The notes under the pieces were generated by a model. It had not been told where the DNA came from. It ran no database searches and saw nothing but the letters and a program-made list of their open reading frames with translations. Source: Acipenser ruthenus (lineage: Eukaryota > Chordata > Actinopteri > Acipenseriformes > Acipenseridae). Taken from it: 64,000 bases of DNA. Shown here one piece after another: positions 1-8,612 of this stretch. The stretch lies in NCBI RefSeq assembly GCF_902713425.1, contig NC_081198.1, forward strand, positions 22,613,188 to 22,677,187. The letters are read 5' to 3'. Within the stretch, counting starts at the first letter, position 1. Each line of letters starts with the position of its first letter. The position numbers were made by a program, and so were the translations under genes.

Positions 1-932
1 TGCTCACAACTCTCCATCCACTCCTCCCCTCCCCCATGCTCACTACCCTCCTCCTGCCCCACCCCTTCACCCTTCTCCCTACCCTTCCCCTCTTCCTCTC
101 CCTCCCTCGCTTTCTCCTCCTTCCCTCTCTCCCTCTGTCCCTCCCTATCCTCTCTTTCTCTCTCCTCCCTCTCACTCTCCTCCCTCCCCCTAGTCCTATT
201 TGCAAAAGAGTGGGGACAATTACTAAAAAAATGCTCTCCACTCCCACACAAATTACAAGTCCTTTTCATCTCACACTCACTCGCCACGTGCCCCTCCTTC
301 TTACAAACAGTGCAAATGATTTTTGTGCACCCAGCTGCTAAGTGACCCATCGCCCCACACCTCCTACACAATTTAGGCTGCCCAAAATAATGCACATAGC
401 CTCGGTTATTCCCCAAGGAGATCTCCGATGGTATAATCCCATATCCCTCATACCCACTCCTATCCCTCTTCAAACTTACACGCACCCTCCAGGCTCCTGT
501 CCATACATTATCACTATCAGTTACCTTTACTGCTTCCTCCACTGAATTACAGTACCTTGCTAGCCATGTACATACATCCTTACCCTCCACCATCTCTGAA
601 CCCATTCTAACTATCACCACCCTTTTTGATGTGTCTGTCAGAACTGTCAGCTGAAACTTCTTCATCACCTCACTTTGAAGAGACTGTTCAAACAGCCCCT
701 GGCACCTCTCCATAGACTCTCTCTTACAAAAACTAACATCCCATTCATTCCCCTTCCCCACAGAAATCAAACAGTTCAACTCTTCAGGCTTAAATCCCAA
801 TTCCTTCTGCAGAATTTGCCGTGAAAACTCAAGCCGGTTTAGTTCAATTTTCTCCACCCCAACCATATACTCGGCTTTAATGCCAATCCTCAAACAATTA
901 AAGCGACGCTCCGAAAACTTCCGGAAAGCCAT
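1..932 (-). CDS. ORF1 of element D, CCHC nucleic-acid-binding protein (partial)
   Basis: I translated this by eye: an ATG at 932 opens a frame that runs without a stop to the left edge (about 310 codons, C-terminus outside the window). ORF1 proteins of L1/Tx1-type LINEs bind the element RNA and form the RNP with ORF2p. Three zinc knuckles are visible, starting CRRCGAMGH, CTVCKKEGH and CNLCGSGEH, each completed by a Cys four residues after the His. A Glu/Lys/Gly-rich low-complexity tail follows. The region before the knuckles (RLEFSR, VVIVRMGSEM, WTGAWRV) matches element B ORF1 well and family 1 ORF1 more weakly. The start is chosen because it is the first ATG after the 5' UTR and is followed by the conserved N-terminal region. 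Confidence 0.8.
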   Translation of the reverse strand, partial: MAFRKFSERRFNCLRIGIKAEYMVGVEKIELNRLEFSRQILQKELGFKPEELNCLISVGKGNEWDVSFCKRESMERCQGLFEQSLQSEVMKKFQLTVLTDTSKRVVIVRMGSEMVEGKDVCTWLARYCNSVEEAVKVTDSDNVWTGAWRVRVSLKRDRSGYEGYGIIPSEISLGNNRGYVHYFGQPKLCRRCGAMGHLAAGCTKIICTVCKKEGHVASECEMKRTCNLCGSGEHFFSNCPHSFANRTRGREESEREEREREDREGQRERGKEEKAREGEEEGKGREKGEGVGQEEGSEHGGGEEWMESCE

Positions 933-1110
933 CTTGATCTACACTTTACAACCAAACAAGAAACACAGATATAATAGAACAAAAGGCCCAGATAAGGTGC
1001 CCTCAAAGGGTCCCCCTTACCTGAAAAAACAGCGAAATACTTACCGAAACGGCCCCAACAACTCTCTCCTCAATAGGACCTCAGCTACCAGCAAACAATA
1101 TTGCCACCGT

Positions 1111-1165
1111 TTACCTTACCTTACCTTACCATACCGTACCGTACCGTACCTTACCTTACCTTACC
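1111..1165 (-). repeat. Pentamer repeat in the 5' UTR of element D
   Basis: Tandem TTACC/GTACC units on the + strand read as GGTAA/GGTAC on the element's sense strand. A longer version (with GGTAAC units) lies at the same place in element B (44331-44405). Part of the repeat reads GGTAAG, the core of a 5' splice site. Confidence 0.8.
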
Positions 1166-1203
1166 TATCTCTTCTCCAATCAACTGCTGCGGACAAGCCA
1201 CAC

Positions 1204-1237
1204 ACACTTGATCTTAGCCAAGAGGCCGAGAAGCGAT
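1204..1237 (-). ncRNA. RNU2: U2 snRNA 5' fragment, nt 1-34
   Basis: U2 nt 1 is at 1237. The match ends after GTGT (nt 34), where element D begins. The fragment keeps stem-loop I but not the GUAGUA branch-site element. It carries T16C, also seen in the 5' fragments beside elements A and C but in no full-length U2 here. Confidence 0.9.
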
Positions 1238-1631
1238 GGCGACTTGGCCCTTGCCCGGGGCCCCCCAGCCCGGACGGCACAGGGGGATTCAAAGGTGGGT
1301 GCAAAATTCCAAGCACAAGCAGACCCCCAAAAAACGGGCTGCTGCTTCCAGAGGGGAAATGTGCAATTTAAGCAGGAGAAAACAAAACAAAGCAAAAACA
1401 CACACATAACACCAAAAACAAAACATAAACTGGCGGAGTGCGTCTTACAAATAGTCATGCCAAGCTGCTATGCTGTGCAAGGTGCCTTGGGTAACTACAA
1501 CTGTGCCTCGCTGGCTGGCAGGCTTGCTAAGAAGGTCCTGGCATAGGGACATGTTCCACCACACTTGTCTGGTTAGCTGCATGCTCCCAGGAAACAACCT
1601 GCTGCTGTCTACATCATCACCACATGTGAAT

Positions 1632-1711
1632 AAAAGAAAGAAAGACAGCGAGAAAGAAAGAGAGAAAGAGAGAAAGAAAGAGAGAAAGAGAGAAAGAAAA
1701 AAAAAAAGAAG
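1632..1711. repeat. (GAAA/GAGA)n microsatellite of the U2 unit
   Basis: Imperfect GAAA/GAGAAA repeat ending in a short A run, pure polypyrimidine on the U2 sense strand. It begins about 110 bp beyond the 3' end of the U2 at 1821. Every spacer has one, with lengths from about 60 to 125 bp, which explains most of the unit-length variation. Confidence 0.95.
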
Positions 1712-1793
1712 TAAAACGGCGGGAAAACTTGCATCAACACTGGCACTCTCCCTCCAGCAGGGGTAGACAAAATGCTCACAGGAGAGATCCAGA

Positions 1794-1809
1794 TCTGACT
1801 TTGACCAAC
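1794..1809 (-). terminator. snRNA 3' box
   Basis: On the minus strand this reads GTTGGTCAAAGTCAGA, fitting the vertebrate snRNA 3' box pattern (GTTT, short gap, AAARNNAGA) with one mismatch. It lies 11 nt past the U2 3' end, where the box that directs Integrator processing is expected. The same element follows every U2 3' end in the window. Confidence 0.85.
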
Positions 1810-1820
1810 GTTAGAGAAAG

Positions 1821-2008
1821 GTGTGCACCGTTCCCGGAGGTACTGCAATACCGGGCCGATGCGTGGAGTGGACGGAGCAAGCCCCTGTTCCATCTCCCGA
1901 TTCCAAAAATCAATTTAATATATGGTCCCCTGATAGGGGACGTATCAGATATTAAACTGATAAGAACAGATACTACACTTGATCTTAGCCAAAAGGCCGA
2001 GAAGCGAT
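1821..2008 (-). ncRNA. RNU2: U2 snRNA, full length (188 nt)
   Basis: U2 snRNA base-pairs with the intron branch site in the spliceosome. Nt 1 is at 2008 (sense strand ATCGCTTCTCGG) and the 3' end at about 1821 (GGTGCACAC). Visible parts are stem-loop I, the branch-site recognition element GTAGTA (nt 33-38, 1971-1976), stem-loop IIa (nt 49-64), a GC-rich hairpin (nt 68-84), the Sm site ATTTTTGG (nt 99-106, 1903-1910) and the 3' terminal stem-loops. The length fits vertebrate U2. The sequence equals the consensus of the other full-length copies, and both the PSE-like element and the 3' box are in place, so this unit looks functional. Confidence 0.96.
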
Positions 2009-2630
2009 GGCGACTTGGCCCTTGCCCGGGGCCCCCCAGCCCGGACAGCACAGGGGGATTCAAAGGTGGGTGCAAAATTCCAAGCACAAGCAGACCCCCA
2101 AAAAACGGGCTGCTGCTTCCAGAGGGGAAATGTGCAATTTAAGCAGGAGAAAACAAAGCAAAAACACACACATAACACCAAAAACAAAACATAAACTGGC
2201 GGAGTGCGTCTTACAAATAGTCATGCCAAGCTGCTATGCTGTGCAAGGTGCCTTGGGTAAATACAACTGTGCCTCGCTGGCTGGCTGGCTTGCTAAGAAG
2301 GTCCTGGCATAGGGACATGTTCCACCACACTTGTCTGGTTAGCTGCATGCTCCCAGGAAAGAACCTGCTGCTGTCTACATCATCACCACATGTGAATAAA
2401 AGAAAGAAAGACAGCAAGAAAGAAAGAGAGAAAGAAAGAGAGAAAGAGAGAAAGAAAGAGAGAAAGAAAGAGAGAAAGAAAGAGAGAAAGAAAGAAAGAG
2501 AGAAAGAAAAAAAAAAAAGAAGTAAAACGGCGGGAAAACTTGCATCACACTGGCACTCTCCCTCCAGCAGGGGTAGACAATATGCTCACAGGAGAGATCC
2601 AGATCTGACTTTGACCAACGTTAGAGAAAG
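2009..2630 (-). promoter_or_regulatory. U2 spacer 2 with snRNA promoter
   Basis: Promoter of the U2 at 1821-2008. PSE-like core at 2061-2073, purine tract at 2397-2520 (the longest in the window). A ggct repeat and an ATACAACTGTGCC stretch lie near -255, in the usual enhancer zone; its activity is unproven. Confidence 0.75.
2058..2073 (-). promoter_or_regulatory. Proximal sequence element (PSE), representative
   Basis: On the sense strand this reads GCACCCACCTTTGAAT at -50 to -65. Vertebrate PSEs sit at about -55 and resemble TCACCNTNACTNNAAAAG; the CACC core and the AA-containing 3' part agree. It is identical in nearly every unit. SNAPc binding is inferred from position and partial match only. 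Confidence 0.6.
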
Positions 2631-2818
2631 GTGTGCACCGTTCCCGGAGGTACTGCAATACCGGGCCGATGCGTGGAGTGGACGGAGCAAGCCCCTGTTC
2701 CATCTCCCGATTCCAAAAATCAATTTAATATATGGTCCCCTGATAGGGGACGTATCAGATATTAAACTGATAAGAACAGATACTACACTTGATCTTAGCC
2801 AAAAGGCCGAGAAGCGAT
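2631..2818 (-). ncRNA. RNU2: U2 snRNA, full length (188 nt)
   Basis: Consensus U2 sequence with nt 1 at 2818 and all landmarks present. Its 3' box lies just to the left of 2631 and its PSE-like core is at 2871-2883. Confidence 0.95.
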
Positions 2819-3383
2819 GGCGACTTGGCCCTTGCCCGGGGCCCCCCAGCCCGGACGGCACAGGGGGATTCAAAGGTGGGTGCAAAATTTCAAGCACAAG
2901 CAGACCCCAAAAAAACGGGCTGCTGCTTCCAGAGGGGAAATGTGCAATTTAAGCAGGAGAAAACAAAACAAAGCAAAAACACACACATAACACCAAAAAC
3001 AAAACATAAACTGGCGGAGTGCGTCTTACAAATAGTCATGCCAAGCTGCTATGCTGTGCAAGGTGCCTTGGGTAACTACAACTGTGCCTCGCTGGCTGGC
3101 TGGCTTGCTAAGAAGGTCCTGGCATAGGGACATGTTCCACCACACTTGTCTGGTTAGCTGCATGCTCCCAGGAAACAAACTGCTGCTGTCTACATCATCA
3201 CCACATGTGAATAAAAGAAAGAAAGACAGCAAGAAAGAAAGAGAGAAAGAAAGAGAGAAAGAAAAAAAAAAGAAGTAAAACGGCGGGAAAACTTGCATCA
3301 CACTGGCACTCTCCCTCCAGCAGGGGTAGACAATATGCTCACAGGAGAGATCCAGATCTGACTTTGACCAACGTTAGAGAAAG
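2819..3383 (-). promoter_or_regulatory. U2 spacer 3 with snRNA promoter
   Basis: PSE-like core at 2871-2883, purine tract at 3214-3274 (the shortest in the window). Otherwise as spacer 1. Confidence 0.75.
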
Positions 3384-3571
3384 GTGTGCACCGTTCCAGG
3401 AGGTACTGCAATACCGGGCCGATGCGTGGAGTGGACGGAGCAAGCCCCTGTTCCATCTCCCGATTCCAAAAATCAATTTAATATATGGTCCCCTGATAGG
3501 GGACGTATCAGATATTAAACTGATAAGAACAGATACTACACTTGATCTTAGCCAAAAGGCCGAGAAGCGAT
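3384..3571 (-). ncRNA. RNU2: U2 snRNA, full length, one substitution
   Basis: Consensus except G174T in the 3' terminal stem-loop (position 3398). Branch-site element, stem-loop IIa and Sm site are unchanged. Promoter core at 3624-3636. Confidence 0.93.
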
Positions 3572-4172
3572 GGCGACTTGGCCCTTGCCCGGGGCCCCCC
3601 AGCCCGGACGGCACAGGGGGATTCAAAGGTGGGTGCAAAATTCCAAGCACAAGCAGACCCCCAAAAAACGGGCTGCTGCTTCCAGAGGGGAAATGTGCAA
3701 TTTAAGCAGGAGAAAACAAAACAAAGCAAAAACACACACATAACACCAAAAACAAAACATAAACTGGCAGAGTGCGTCTTACAAATAGTCATGCCAAGCT
3801 GCTATGCTGTGCAAGGTGCCTTGGGTAACTACAACTGTGCCTCGCTGGCTGGCTGGCTTGCTAAGAGGTCCTGGCATAGGGACATGTTCCACCACACTTG
3901 TCTGGTTAGCTGCATGCTCCCAGGAAACAAACTGCTGCTGTCTACATCATCACCACATGTGAATAAAAGAAAGAAAGAAAGCAAGAAAGAAAGAGAGAAA
4001 GAAAGAGAGAAAAAGAGAAAGAAAGAGAGAAAGAAAGAAAGAGAGAAAGAAAAAAAAAAGAAGTAAAACGGCGGGAAAACTTGCATCAACACTGGCACTC
4101 TCCCTCCAGCAGGGGTAGACAAAATGCTCACAGGAGAGATCCAGATCTGACTTTGACCAACGTTAGAGAAAG
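3572..4172 (-). promoter_or_regulatory. U2 spacer 4 with snRNA promoter
   Basis: PSE-like core at 3624-3636, purine tract at 3965-4062. It separates a full-length U2 from the split U2 that holds copy 1. Confidence 0.75.
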
Positions 4173-4307
4173 GTGTGCACCGTTCCCGGAGGTACTGCAA
4201 TACCGGGCCGATGCGTGGAGTGGACGGAGCAAGCCCCTGTTCCATCTCCCGATTCCAAAAATCAATTTAATATATGGTCCCCTGATAGGGGACGTATCAG
4301 ATATTAA
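4173..4307 (-). ncRNA. RNU2: U2 snRNA 3' fragment, nt 54-188
   Basis: The 3' part of a U2 gene, ending at T54 inside the loop of stem-loop IIa, where the 3' end of copy 1 is joined. It keeps the Sm site and is followed by a 3' box. Confidence 0.95.
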
Positions 4308-4835
4308 TACTCTTTAATTGAGATTTTACCTTTTTTTACATTTACACCCATTCGTTTTTTCATTCATTTTACATTTCTTTTAAAGATGACATTCATGCAT
4401 ACAGACATACATTTTGTTTTAAAAGCATTTAAAATACATTTAAAAACACCAAGACAATTGTGCTTTGTACATGGTTAAAACAGACACAGATTAAAATCAA
4501 CATGAAAAAAACCTGTGCTGTTTTAAAAGTGACTGGAAAAAAAGAACCATCTATAAAAAACCAGTGCTTGTGAGGGCCGGGGAGTGCTCTCTAAAAAAGT
4601 GAACATAAACCTAGATCTAAAACAGGGACAGGGGAAAAGGGACAGTGTATAAACAGTGAGTTAAAATTCTAAAATTTTAAAACACTTAAAATGTAACTTT
4701 TAATAGTTTACATTAAAAATCTTAAAGATACATAAAACAAAACAAAATCAAATAAAACATTCAACATAAATCAAATAAAAGTCCATAAAACTGAAACAAA
4801 AAGACTACATAAAACCAGGGCACCGTTCAAAAACG

Positions 4836-4872
4836 GTCATGCCAGCTAAAAAGGGCGGAATGCTGGCATGAC
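4836..4872. other. Conserved 3' UTR hairpin of family 1
   Basis: Perfect 11-bp inverted repeat (GTCATGCCAGC / GCTGGCATGAC) around a 15-nt loop. It is present in all seven copies, also at 9153-9189, 11864-11900, 16657-16693 (one stem mismatch), 22235-22271, 47316-47352 and 57472-57508. A second small hairpin (ACCGTT / AACGGT) lies directly beside it in most copies. It may be a recognition structure for ORF2p; that role is inference. Confidence 0.85.
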
Positions 4873-4942
4873 AAAATAAATAAAAGGCTTAGCGGTGCCC
4901 CGTAGTCCCGCTCCTAGGAGCTAGCGGTTCCAGTTTTTTCCT

Positions 4943-6919
4943 TTATTCCATCTTCACGTCCTGAAGTCCGGCGATCCTCCACTCCGCACAGGCCTTGTCC
5001 TTCCCGAGGGTCCGGATGTCCAGAATTACAAAGTCCTTGATAAGAGTTTGTGCCCTTCTGGTCGTGGTGATAGTGTCTAGCTCCTGCTTGTGATAGACAC
5101 AGACGTTACGGCCTTCCCACAGGATCTGCTTGACAACATTGATGACACGCCAAACGCACTTAGCTGTGCTGGTAGTGATTCCTCCCGCAGGCCCATAGAG
5201 CACAGTCTCAGCGGTCATCTTGGCCGTGTCAGCAAACCTGTTTAGGAAGACAGAGACAGAGAGCCAGACACTGCCAGCCACATCACACTCCCAGAAGATA
5301 TGGGCTGGTGTTTCTCTCTTGCGGCACTTTGCATAGGGGCATGTTTCTACTTGGGCTAGTCCCCTCCTGAACATGAACGCTCGAGTGGGGAGTGCACTGT
5401 GGACGGTGTTCCATGCTATATCCTTCTGGACATTACTGAGGCAGCTGTGAGACACATTCTCCCAGATTTTTTGGCTTTGGGTGAGGGAGAAAGTAGCTAC
5501 TTTTTCAATTTCCTGGGAACCGGCAAGATATTTAGTTACAGCCTTGTATTCCCAGGAGGCCAATTTTGCTTTATCTAAGCCCAATTTATATATAGTGTCC
5601 CTTAAGGTTCTATAATACAATGGGGGGTCCCAGGAGTACGGCACGGTGTTATCAATAGTGCAGAGGCCCAAGGCCCTGAGACAGGTGGCAAAATAGAAAC
5701 GATTCATGTAACATACCTTCCTGTCCAGGGCCTGGATGTTCTTGATAGTTTGCGTGAGCCCCTGCACTCGGGTGAGCTGCACAACGTCCGGGACCCCCTT
5801 ACCTCCCTTCTTGTCGGCTTTACTCAGGGTGGCTCGCTTTACCCTCTCCATCTTGCTGCCCCAGATAAAGCGGTGGATAATGCGGTCCACCACTTTTTTG
5901 GTGGTCCTGTCTGGGGGAAAGATTTTTCCTACATAAGAGAGGATGGGGAACAGTATAGACTTGGTTATTAATACTCTACCCGTCATTGTTAAGGATCTTG
6001 TGCTCCATCCGCCAATCTTTTTACGGACCTGGTTAATGGCCGCCGTCCAGCTCTGGGCCCCCGAGCTATTGTTCTCGAAAATGAGGCCCAGAATCTTGAT
6101 TTTGTCCTTTTTGACAGGGTACATGTCCGACAGTTCCCTATCTACCTGCCAATTTTTAGACACGTAGACTTCGCTCTTGGACTTATTAATCACTGCCCCG
6201 GTCGCCGTGCAGTACTTCTCAAGGATATTACTAATCCGAGGTACCGACGATGTGTTGGTGCAAATGAGTGACACATCGTCCATATATGCTGTTGTTTTGA
6301 CCTGGACCCCGTTGGATCCAGGCAGCTGGAAACCAGTTATATTGGTATCCCTACGAATTGCCTGCAGGAGGGGTTCAATGCACACGACATATAGCAGTGG
6401 GGATAGTGGGCAACCCTGTCTGACCCCTGACTGGATAGATATTTTACCAGTCAGGTGCCTGTTCACCAAGACTCGGGTACTAATGTTTGTATATATGGTT
6501 TTAACCCACTCCCTAAGTCCAGGAGCGAATTTCATCTGGTCCATCACTTTGTACATATATTCATGGCTTACCCTATCGAACGCCTTCTCCTGGTCAAGGT
6601 TGAACAGGCAGAGGGGATGGTTCCGTTCTCTAGAATAAGCCAGAATGTCCCTTGTTAACATTAAAATATCCGTGATGGACCTCCCTGGGACGCCACAAGC
6701 CTGGTCGGGGCCAATGACCAAAGGGAGGTGTACTTGTAGCCGGAGCATCAGAGCTTTGGCTAGTATCTTGTAATCCACGCAAAGGAGGCTGATTGGGCGC
6801 CAATTCCGTAGATCTTTAACTTCCCCTTTCTTATGAAGGAGAGTAATTACACTCTCCCGCATAGAAGGGCCCAACCGCTTCTCCCTGTAGACCGCTCTGT
6901 AGACCTCCGCTAAGTGGAC
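4943..6919 (-). CDS. Family 1 ORF2, C-terminal part (copy 1)
   Basis: An open frame equal to residues 490-1147 of the full ORF2, ending at a normal stop. It keeps the reverse transcriptase core: the LDQEKAFDRV motif, SGVRQGCPLSPLLY, the YMDD catalytic box and the C-terminal CX4CX7HX4C knuckle. The endonuclease and the RT N-terminus are missing because the element is 5'-truncated. The frame continues upstream into U2 sequence but has no ATG there, so no natural start codon is left. I see no stop or frameshift in the retained part. Confidence 0.88.
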   Translation of the reverse strand, partial: VHLAEVYRAVYREKRLGPSMRESVITLLHKKGEVKDLRNWRPISLLCVDYKILAKALMLRLQVHLPLVIGPDQACGVPGRSITDILMLTRDILAYSRERNHPLCLFNLDQEKAFDRVSHEYMYKVMDQMKFAPGLREWVKTIYTNISTRVLVNRHLTGKISIQSGVRQGCPLSPLLYVVCIEPLLQAIRRDTNITGFQLPGSNGVQVKTTAYMDDVSLICTNTSSVPRISNILEKYCTATGAVINKSKSEVYVSKNWQVDRELSDMYPVKKDKIKILGLIFENNSSGAQSWTAAINQVRKKIGGWSTRSLTMTGRVLITKSILFPILSYVGKIFPPDRTTKKVVDRIIHRFIWGSKMERVKRATLSKADKKGGKGVPDVVQLTRVQGLTQTIKNIQALDRKVCYMNRFYFATCLRALGLCTIDNTVPYSWDPPLYYRTLRDTIYKLGLDKAKLASWEYKAVTKYLAGSQEIEKVATFSLTQSQKIWENVSHSCLSNVQKDIAWNTVHSALPTRAFMFRRGLAQVETCPYAKCRKRETPAHIFWECDVAGSVWLSVSVFLNRFADTAKMTAETVLYGPAGGITTSTAKCVWRVINVVKQILWEGRNVCVYHKQELDTITTTRRAQTLIKDFVILDIRTLGKDKACAEWRIAGLQDVKME

Positions 6920-7054
6920 GGAGCAAGCCCCTGTTCCATCTCCCGATTCCAAAAATCAATTTAATATATGGTCCCCTGATAGCGGACGTATCAGATATTA
7001 AACTGATAAGAACAGATACTACACTTGATCTTAGCCAAAAGGCCGAGAAGCGAT
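6913..7054 (-). ncRNA. RNU2: U2 snRNA 5' fragment, nt 1-142
   Basis: Nt 1 is at 7054. The fragment runs past both insertion sites and the Sm site to nt 142, far longer than other 5' fragments, and joins copy 1 through AGTGGAC. It carries one change in the GC-rich hairpin after stem-loop IIa (agcggacg in place of aggggacg). An intact target for a further insertion remains here. Confidence 0.93.
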
Positions 7055-7658
7055 GGCGACTTGGCCCTTGCCCGGGGCCCCCCAGCCCGGACGGCACAGG
7101 GGGATTCAAAGGTGGGTGCAAAATTTCAAGCACAAGCAGACCCCCAAAAAACGGGCTGCTGCTTCCAGAGGGGAAATGTGCAATTTAAGCAGGAGAAAAC
7201 AAAACAAAGCAAAAACACACACATAACACCAAAAACAAAACATAAACTGGCGGAGTGCGTCTTACAAATAGTCATACCAAGCTGCTATGCTGTGCAAGGT
7301 GCCTTGGGTAACTACAACTGTGCCTGGCTGGCTGGCTGGCTTACTAAGAAGGTCCTGGCATAGGGACATGTTCCACCACACTTGTCTGGTTAGCTGCATG
7401 CTCCCAGGAAACAAACTGCTGCTGTCTACATCATCACCACATGTGAATAAAAGAAAGAAAGAAAGCAAGAAAGAAAGAGAGAAAGAAAGAGAGAAAGAGA
7501 GAAAGAAAGAGAGAAAGAAAGAAAGAGAGAAAGAAAGAAAAAAAAGAAGTAAAAAGGCAGGAAAACTTGCATCAACACTGGCACTCTCCCTCCAGCAGGG
7601 GTAGACAAAATGCTCACAGGAGAGATCCAGATCTGACTTTGACCAACGTTAGAGAAAG
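7055..7658 (-). promoter_or_regulatory. U2 spacer 5 with snRNA promoter
   Basis: PSE-like core at 7107-7119, purine tract at 7448-7548. It would drive the U2 5' fragment in front of copy 1. Confidence 0.75.
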
Positions 7659-7846
7659 GTGTGCACCGTTCCCGGAGGTACTGCAATACCGGGCCGATGC
7701 GTGGAGTGGACGGAGCAAGCCCCTGTTCCATCTCCCGATTCCAAAAATCAATTTAATATATGGTCCCCTGATAGGGGACGTATCAGATATTAAACTGATA
7801 AGAACAGATACTACACTTGATCTTAGCCAAAAGGCCGAGAAGCGAT
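7659..7846 (-). ncRNA. RNU2: U2 snRNA, full length (188 nt)
   Basis: Consensus sequence with nt 1 at 7846. Both LINE target sites are intact. PSE-like core at 7899-7911; 3' box adjacent to 7659. Confidence 0.95.
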
Positions 7847-8462
7847 GGCGACTTGGCCCTTGCCCGGGGCACCCCAGCCCGGACGGCACAGGTGGATTCA
7901 AAGGTGGGTGCAAAATTTCAAGCACAAGCAGACCCCCAAAAAACGGGCTGCTGCTTCCAGAGGGGAAATGTGCAATTTAAGCAGGAGAAAACAAAACAAA
8001 GCAAAAACACACACATAACACAAAAAACAAAACATAAACTGGCGGAGTGCGTCTTACAAATAGTCATGCCAAGCTGCTATGCTGTGCAAGGTGCCTTGGG
8101 TAACTACAACTGTGCCTCGCTGGCTGGCTGGCTGGCTGGCTAAGAAGGACCTGGCATAGGGACATGTTCCACCACACCTGTCTGGTTAGCTGCATGCTCC
8201 CAGGAAACAAACTGCTGCTATCTACATCATCACCACATGTGAATAAAAGAAAGAAAGACAGCAAGAAAGAAAGAGAGAAAAAAAGAAAGAAAGCAAGAAA
8301 GAAAGAGAAAGAAAGAGAGAAAGAAAGAAAGAGAGAAAGAAAGAAAAAAGAAGTAAAACGGCGGGAAAACTTGCATCAACACTGGCACTCTCCCTCCAGC
8401 AGGGGTAGACAAAATGCTCACAGGAGAGATCCAGATCTGACTTTGACCAACGTTAGAGAAAG
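7847..8462 (-). promoter_or_regulatory. U2 spacer 6 with snRNA promoter
   Basis: PSE-like core at 7899-7911, purine tract at 8245-8352. It carries a longer ggct repeat and a GGACCTGG variant near 8147-8156, which marks a spacer subtype also seen at the right edge and in the spacers right of elements A and B. Confidence 0.72.
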
Positions 8463-8612
8463 GTGTGCACCGTTCCCGGAGGTACTGCAATACCGGGCCG
8501 ATGCGTGGAGTGGACGGAGCAAGCCCCTGTTCCATCTCCCGATTCCAACAATCAATTTAATATATGGTCCCCTGATAGGGGACGTATCAGATATTAAACT
8601 GATAAGAACAGA
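8463..8612 (-). ncRNA. RNU2: U2 snRNA 3' fragment, nt 39-188
   Basis: Here U2 resumes at T39, not T54 as in the other family 1 insertions. This is the site-B position, directly after GUAGUA. The last element bases (AGTA) equal U2 nt 35-38, so the exact join is ambiguous over 4 nt. Confidence 0.92.

Larger units (their letters stand above)
1..1203 (-). mobile_element. Tx1-clade LINE, element D, 5' part (site B)
   Basis: This is the 5' end of a LINE that continues beyond the left edge. It holds a 5' UTR (933-1203) and the first 310 codons of ORF1. Its 5' end abuts U2 nt 1-34, so it is a site-B insertion like A, B and C. The 5' UTR carries a pentamer repeat (GGTAA/GGTAC on the sense strand, 1111-1165) and a block at 992-1023 that is shared with element B. 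ORF1 is also closest to element B, so D and B belong to one lineage. Its 3' end, poly(A) and ORF2 are not in the window. Confidence 0.85.
1238..1820 (-). promoter_or_regulatory. U2 spacer 1 with snRNA promoter
   Basis: Upstream region of the U2 leader ending at 1237. PSE-like core at 1290-1302 (-53 to -65), purine tract at 1632-1711, 3' box of the next U2 at 1794-1809. No TATA box is expected for a Pol II snRNA gene and none is seen at -30. The distal enhancer is expected near -220; I find no exact octamer there, only a weak match (ATTTGTAA on the sense strand near -204). Confidence 0.75.
4308..6919 (-). mobile_element. Keno-like LINE family 1, copy 1 (5'-truncated, site A)
   Basis: A U2-targeted, Tx1-clade LINE in the same orientation as U2. 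It has a 635-nt 3' UTR (4308-4942) and the C-terminal 57% of ORF2. The 3' end reads AATTAAAGAGTA directly against U2 T54, with no poly(A). The 5' truncation falls at AGTGGAC (6913-6919), present in both element and U2, so the junction is a 7-nt microhomology. The upstream U2 flank extends to nt 142, duplicating nt 54-142. The name Keno rests on published U2-specific Tx1-clade elements; I could not align to them. Confidence 0.85.

Noticed and set aside
2209-2280. Distal enhancer (octamer plus SP1 or ZNF143 sites) near -220
   Set aside because: I find only weak partial matches (ATTTGTAA, ACTACAACTGTGCC); not enough to annotate a defined site.
2236-2952. Open frames through the spacers rich in Lys/Glu/Arg (+ strand) or Phe/Leu/Ser (- strand)
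   Set aside because: They are translations of the GAAA/GAGA tract and of U2/promoter sequence; they recur in every unit with varying frame and length and have no coding character.
5736-6658. Several small + strand open frames within family 1 ORF2
   Set aside because: They are antisense shadows of the ORF2 reading frame, repeated identically in each copy.
6913-6952. N-terminus of the copy 1 and 2 ORF2 frames reading into U2
   Set aside because: The apparent start is TTG inside U2; no ATG is present. It is a chance read-through of the U2 junction, not a fusion gene.
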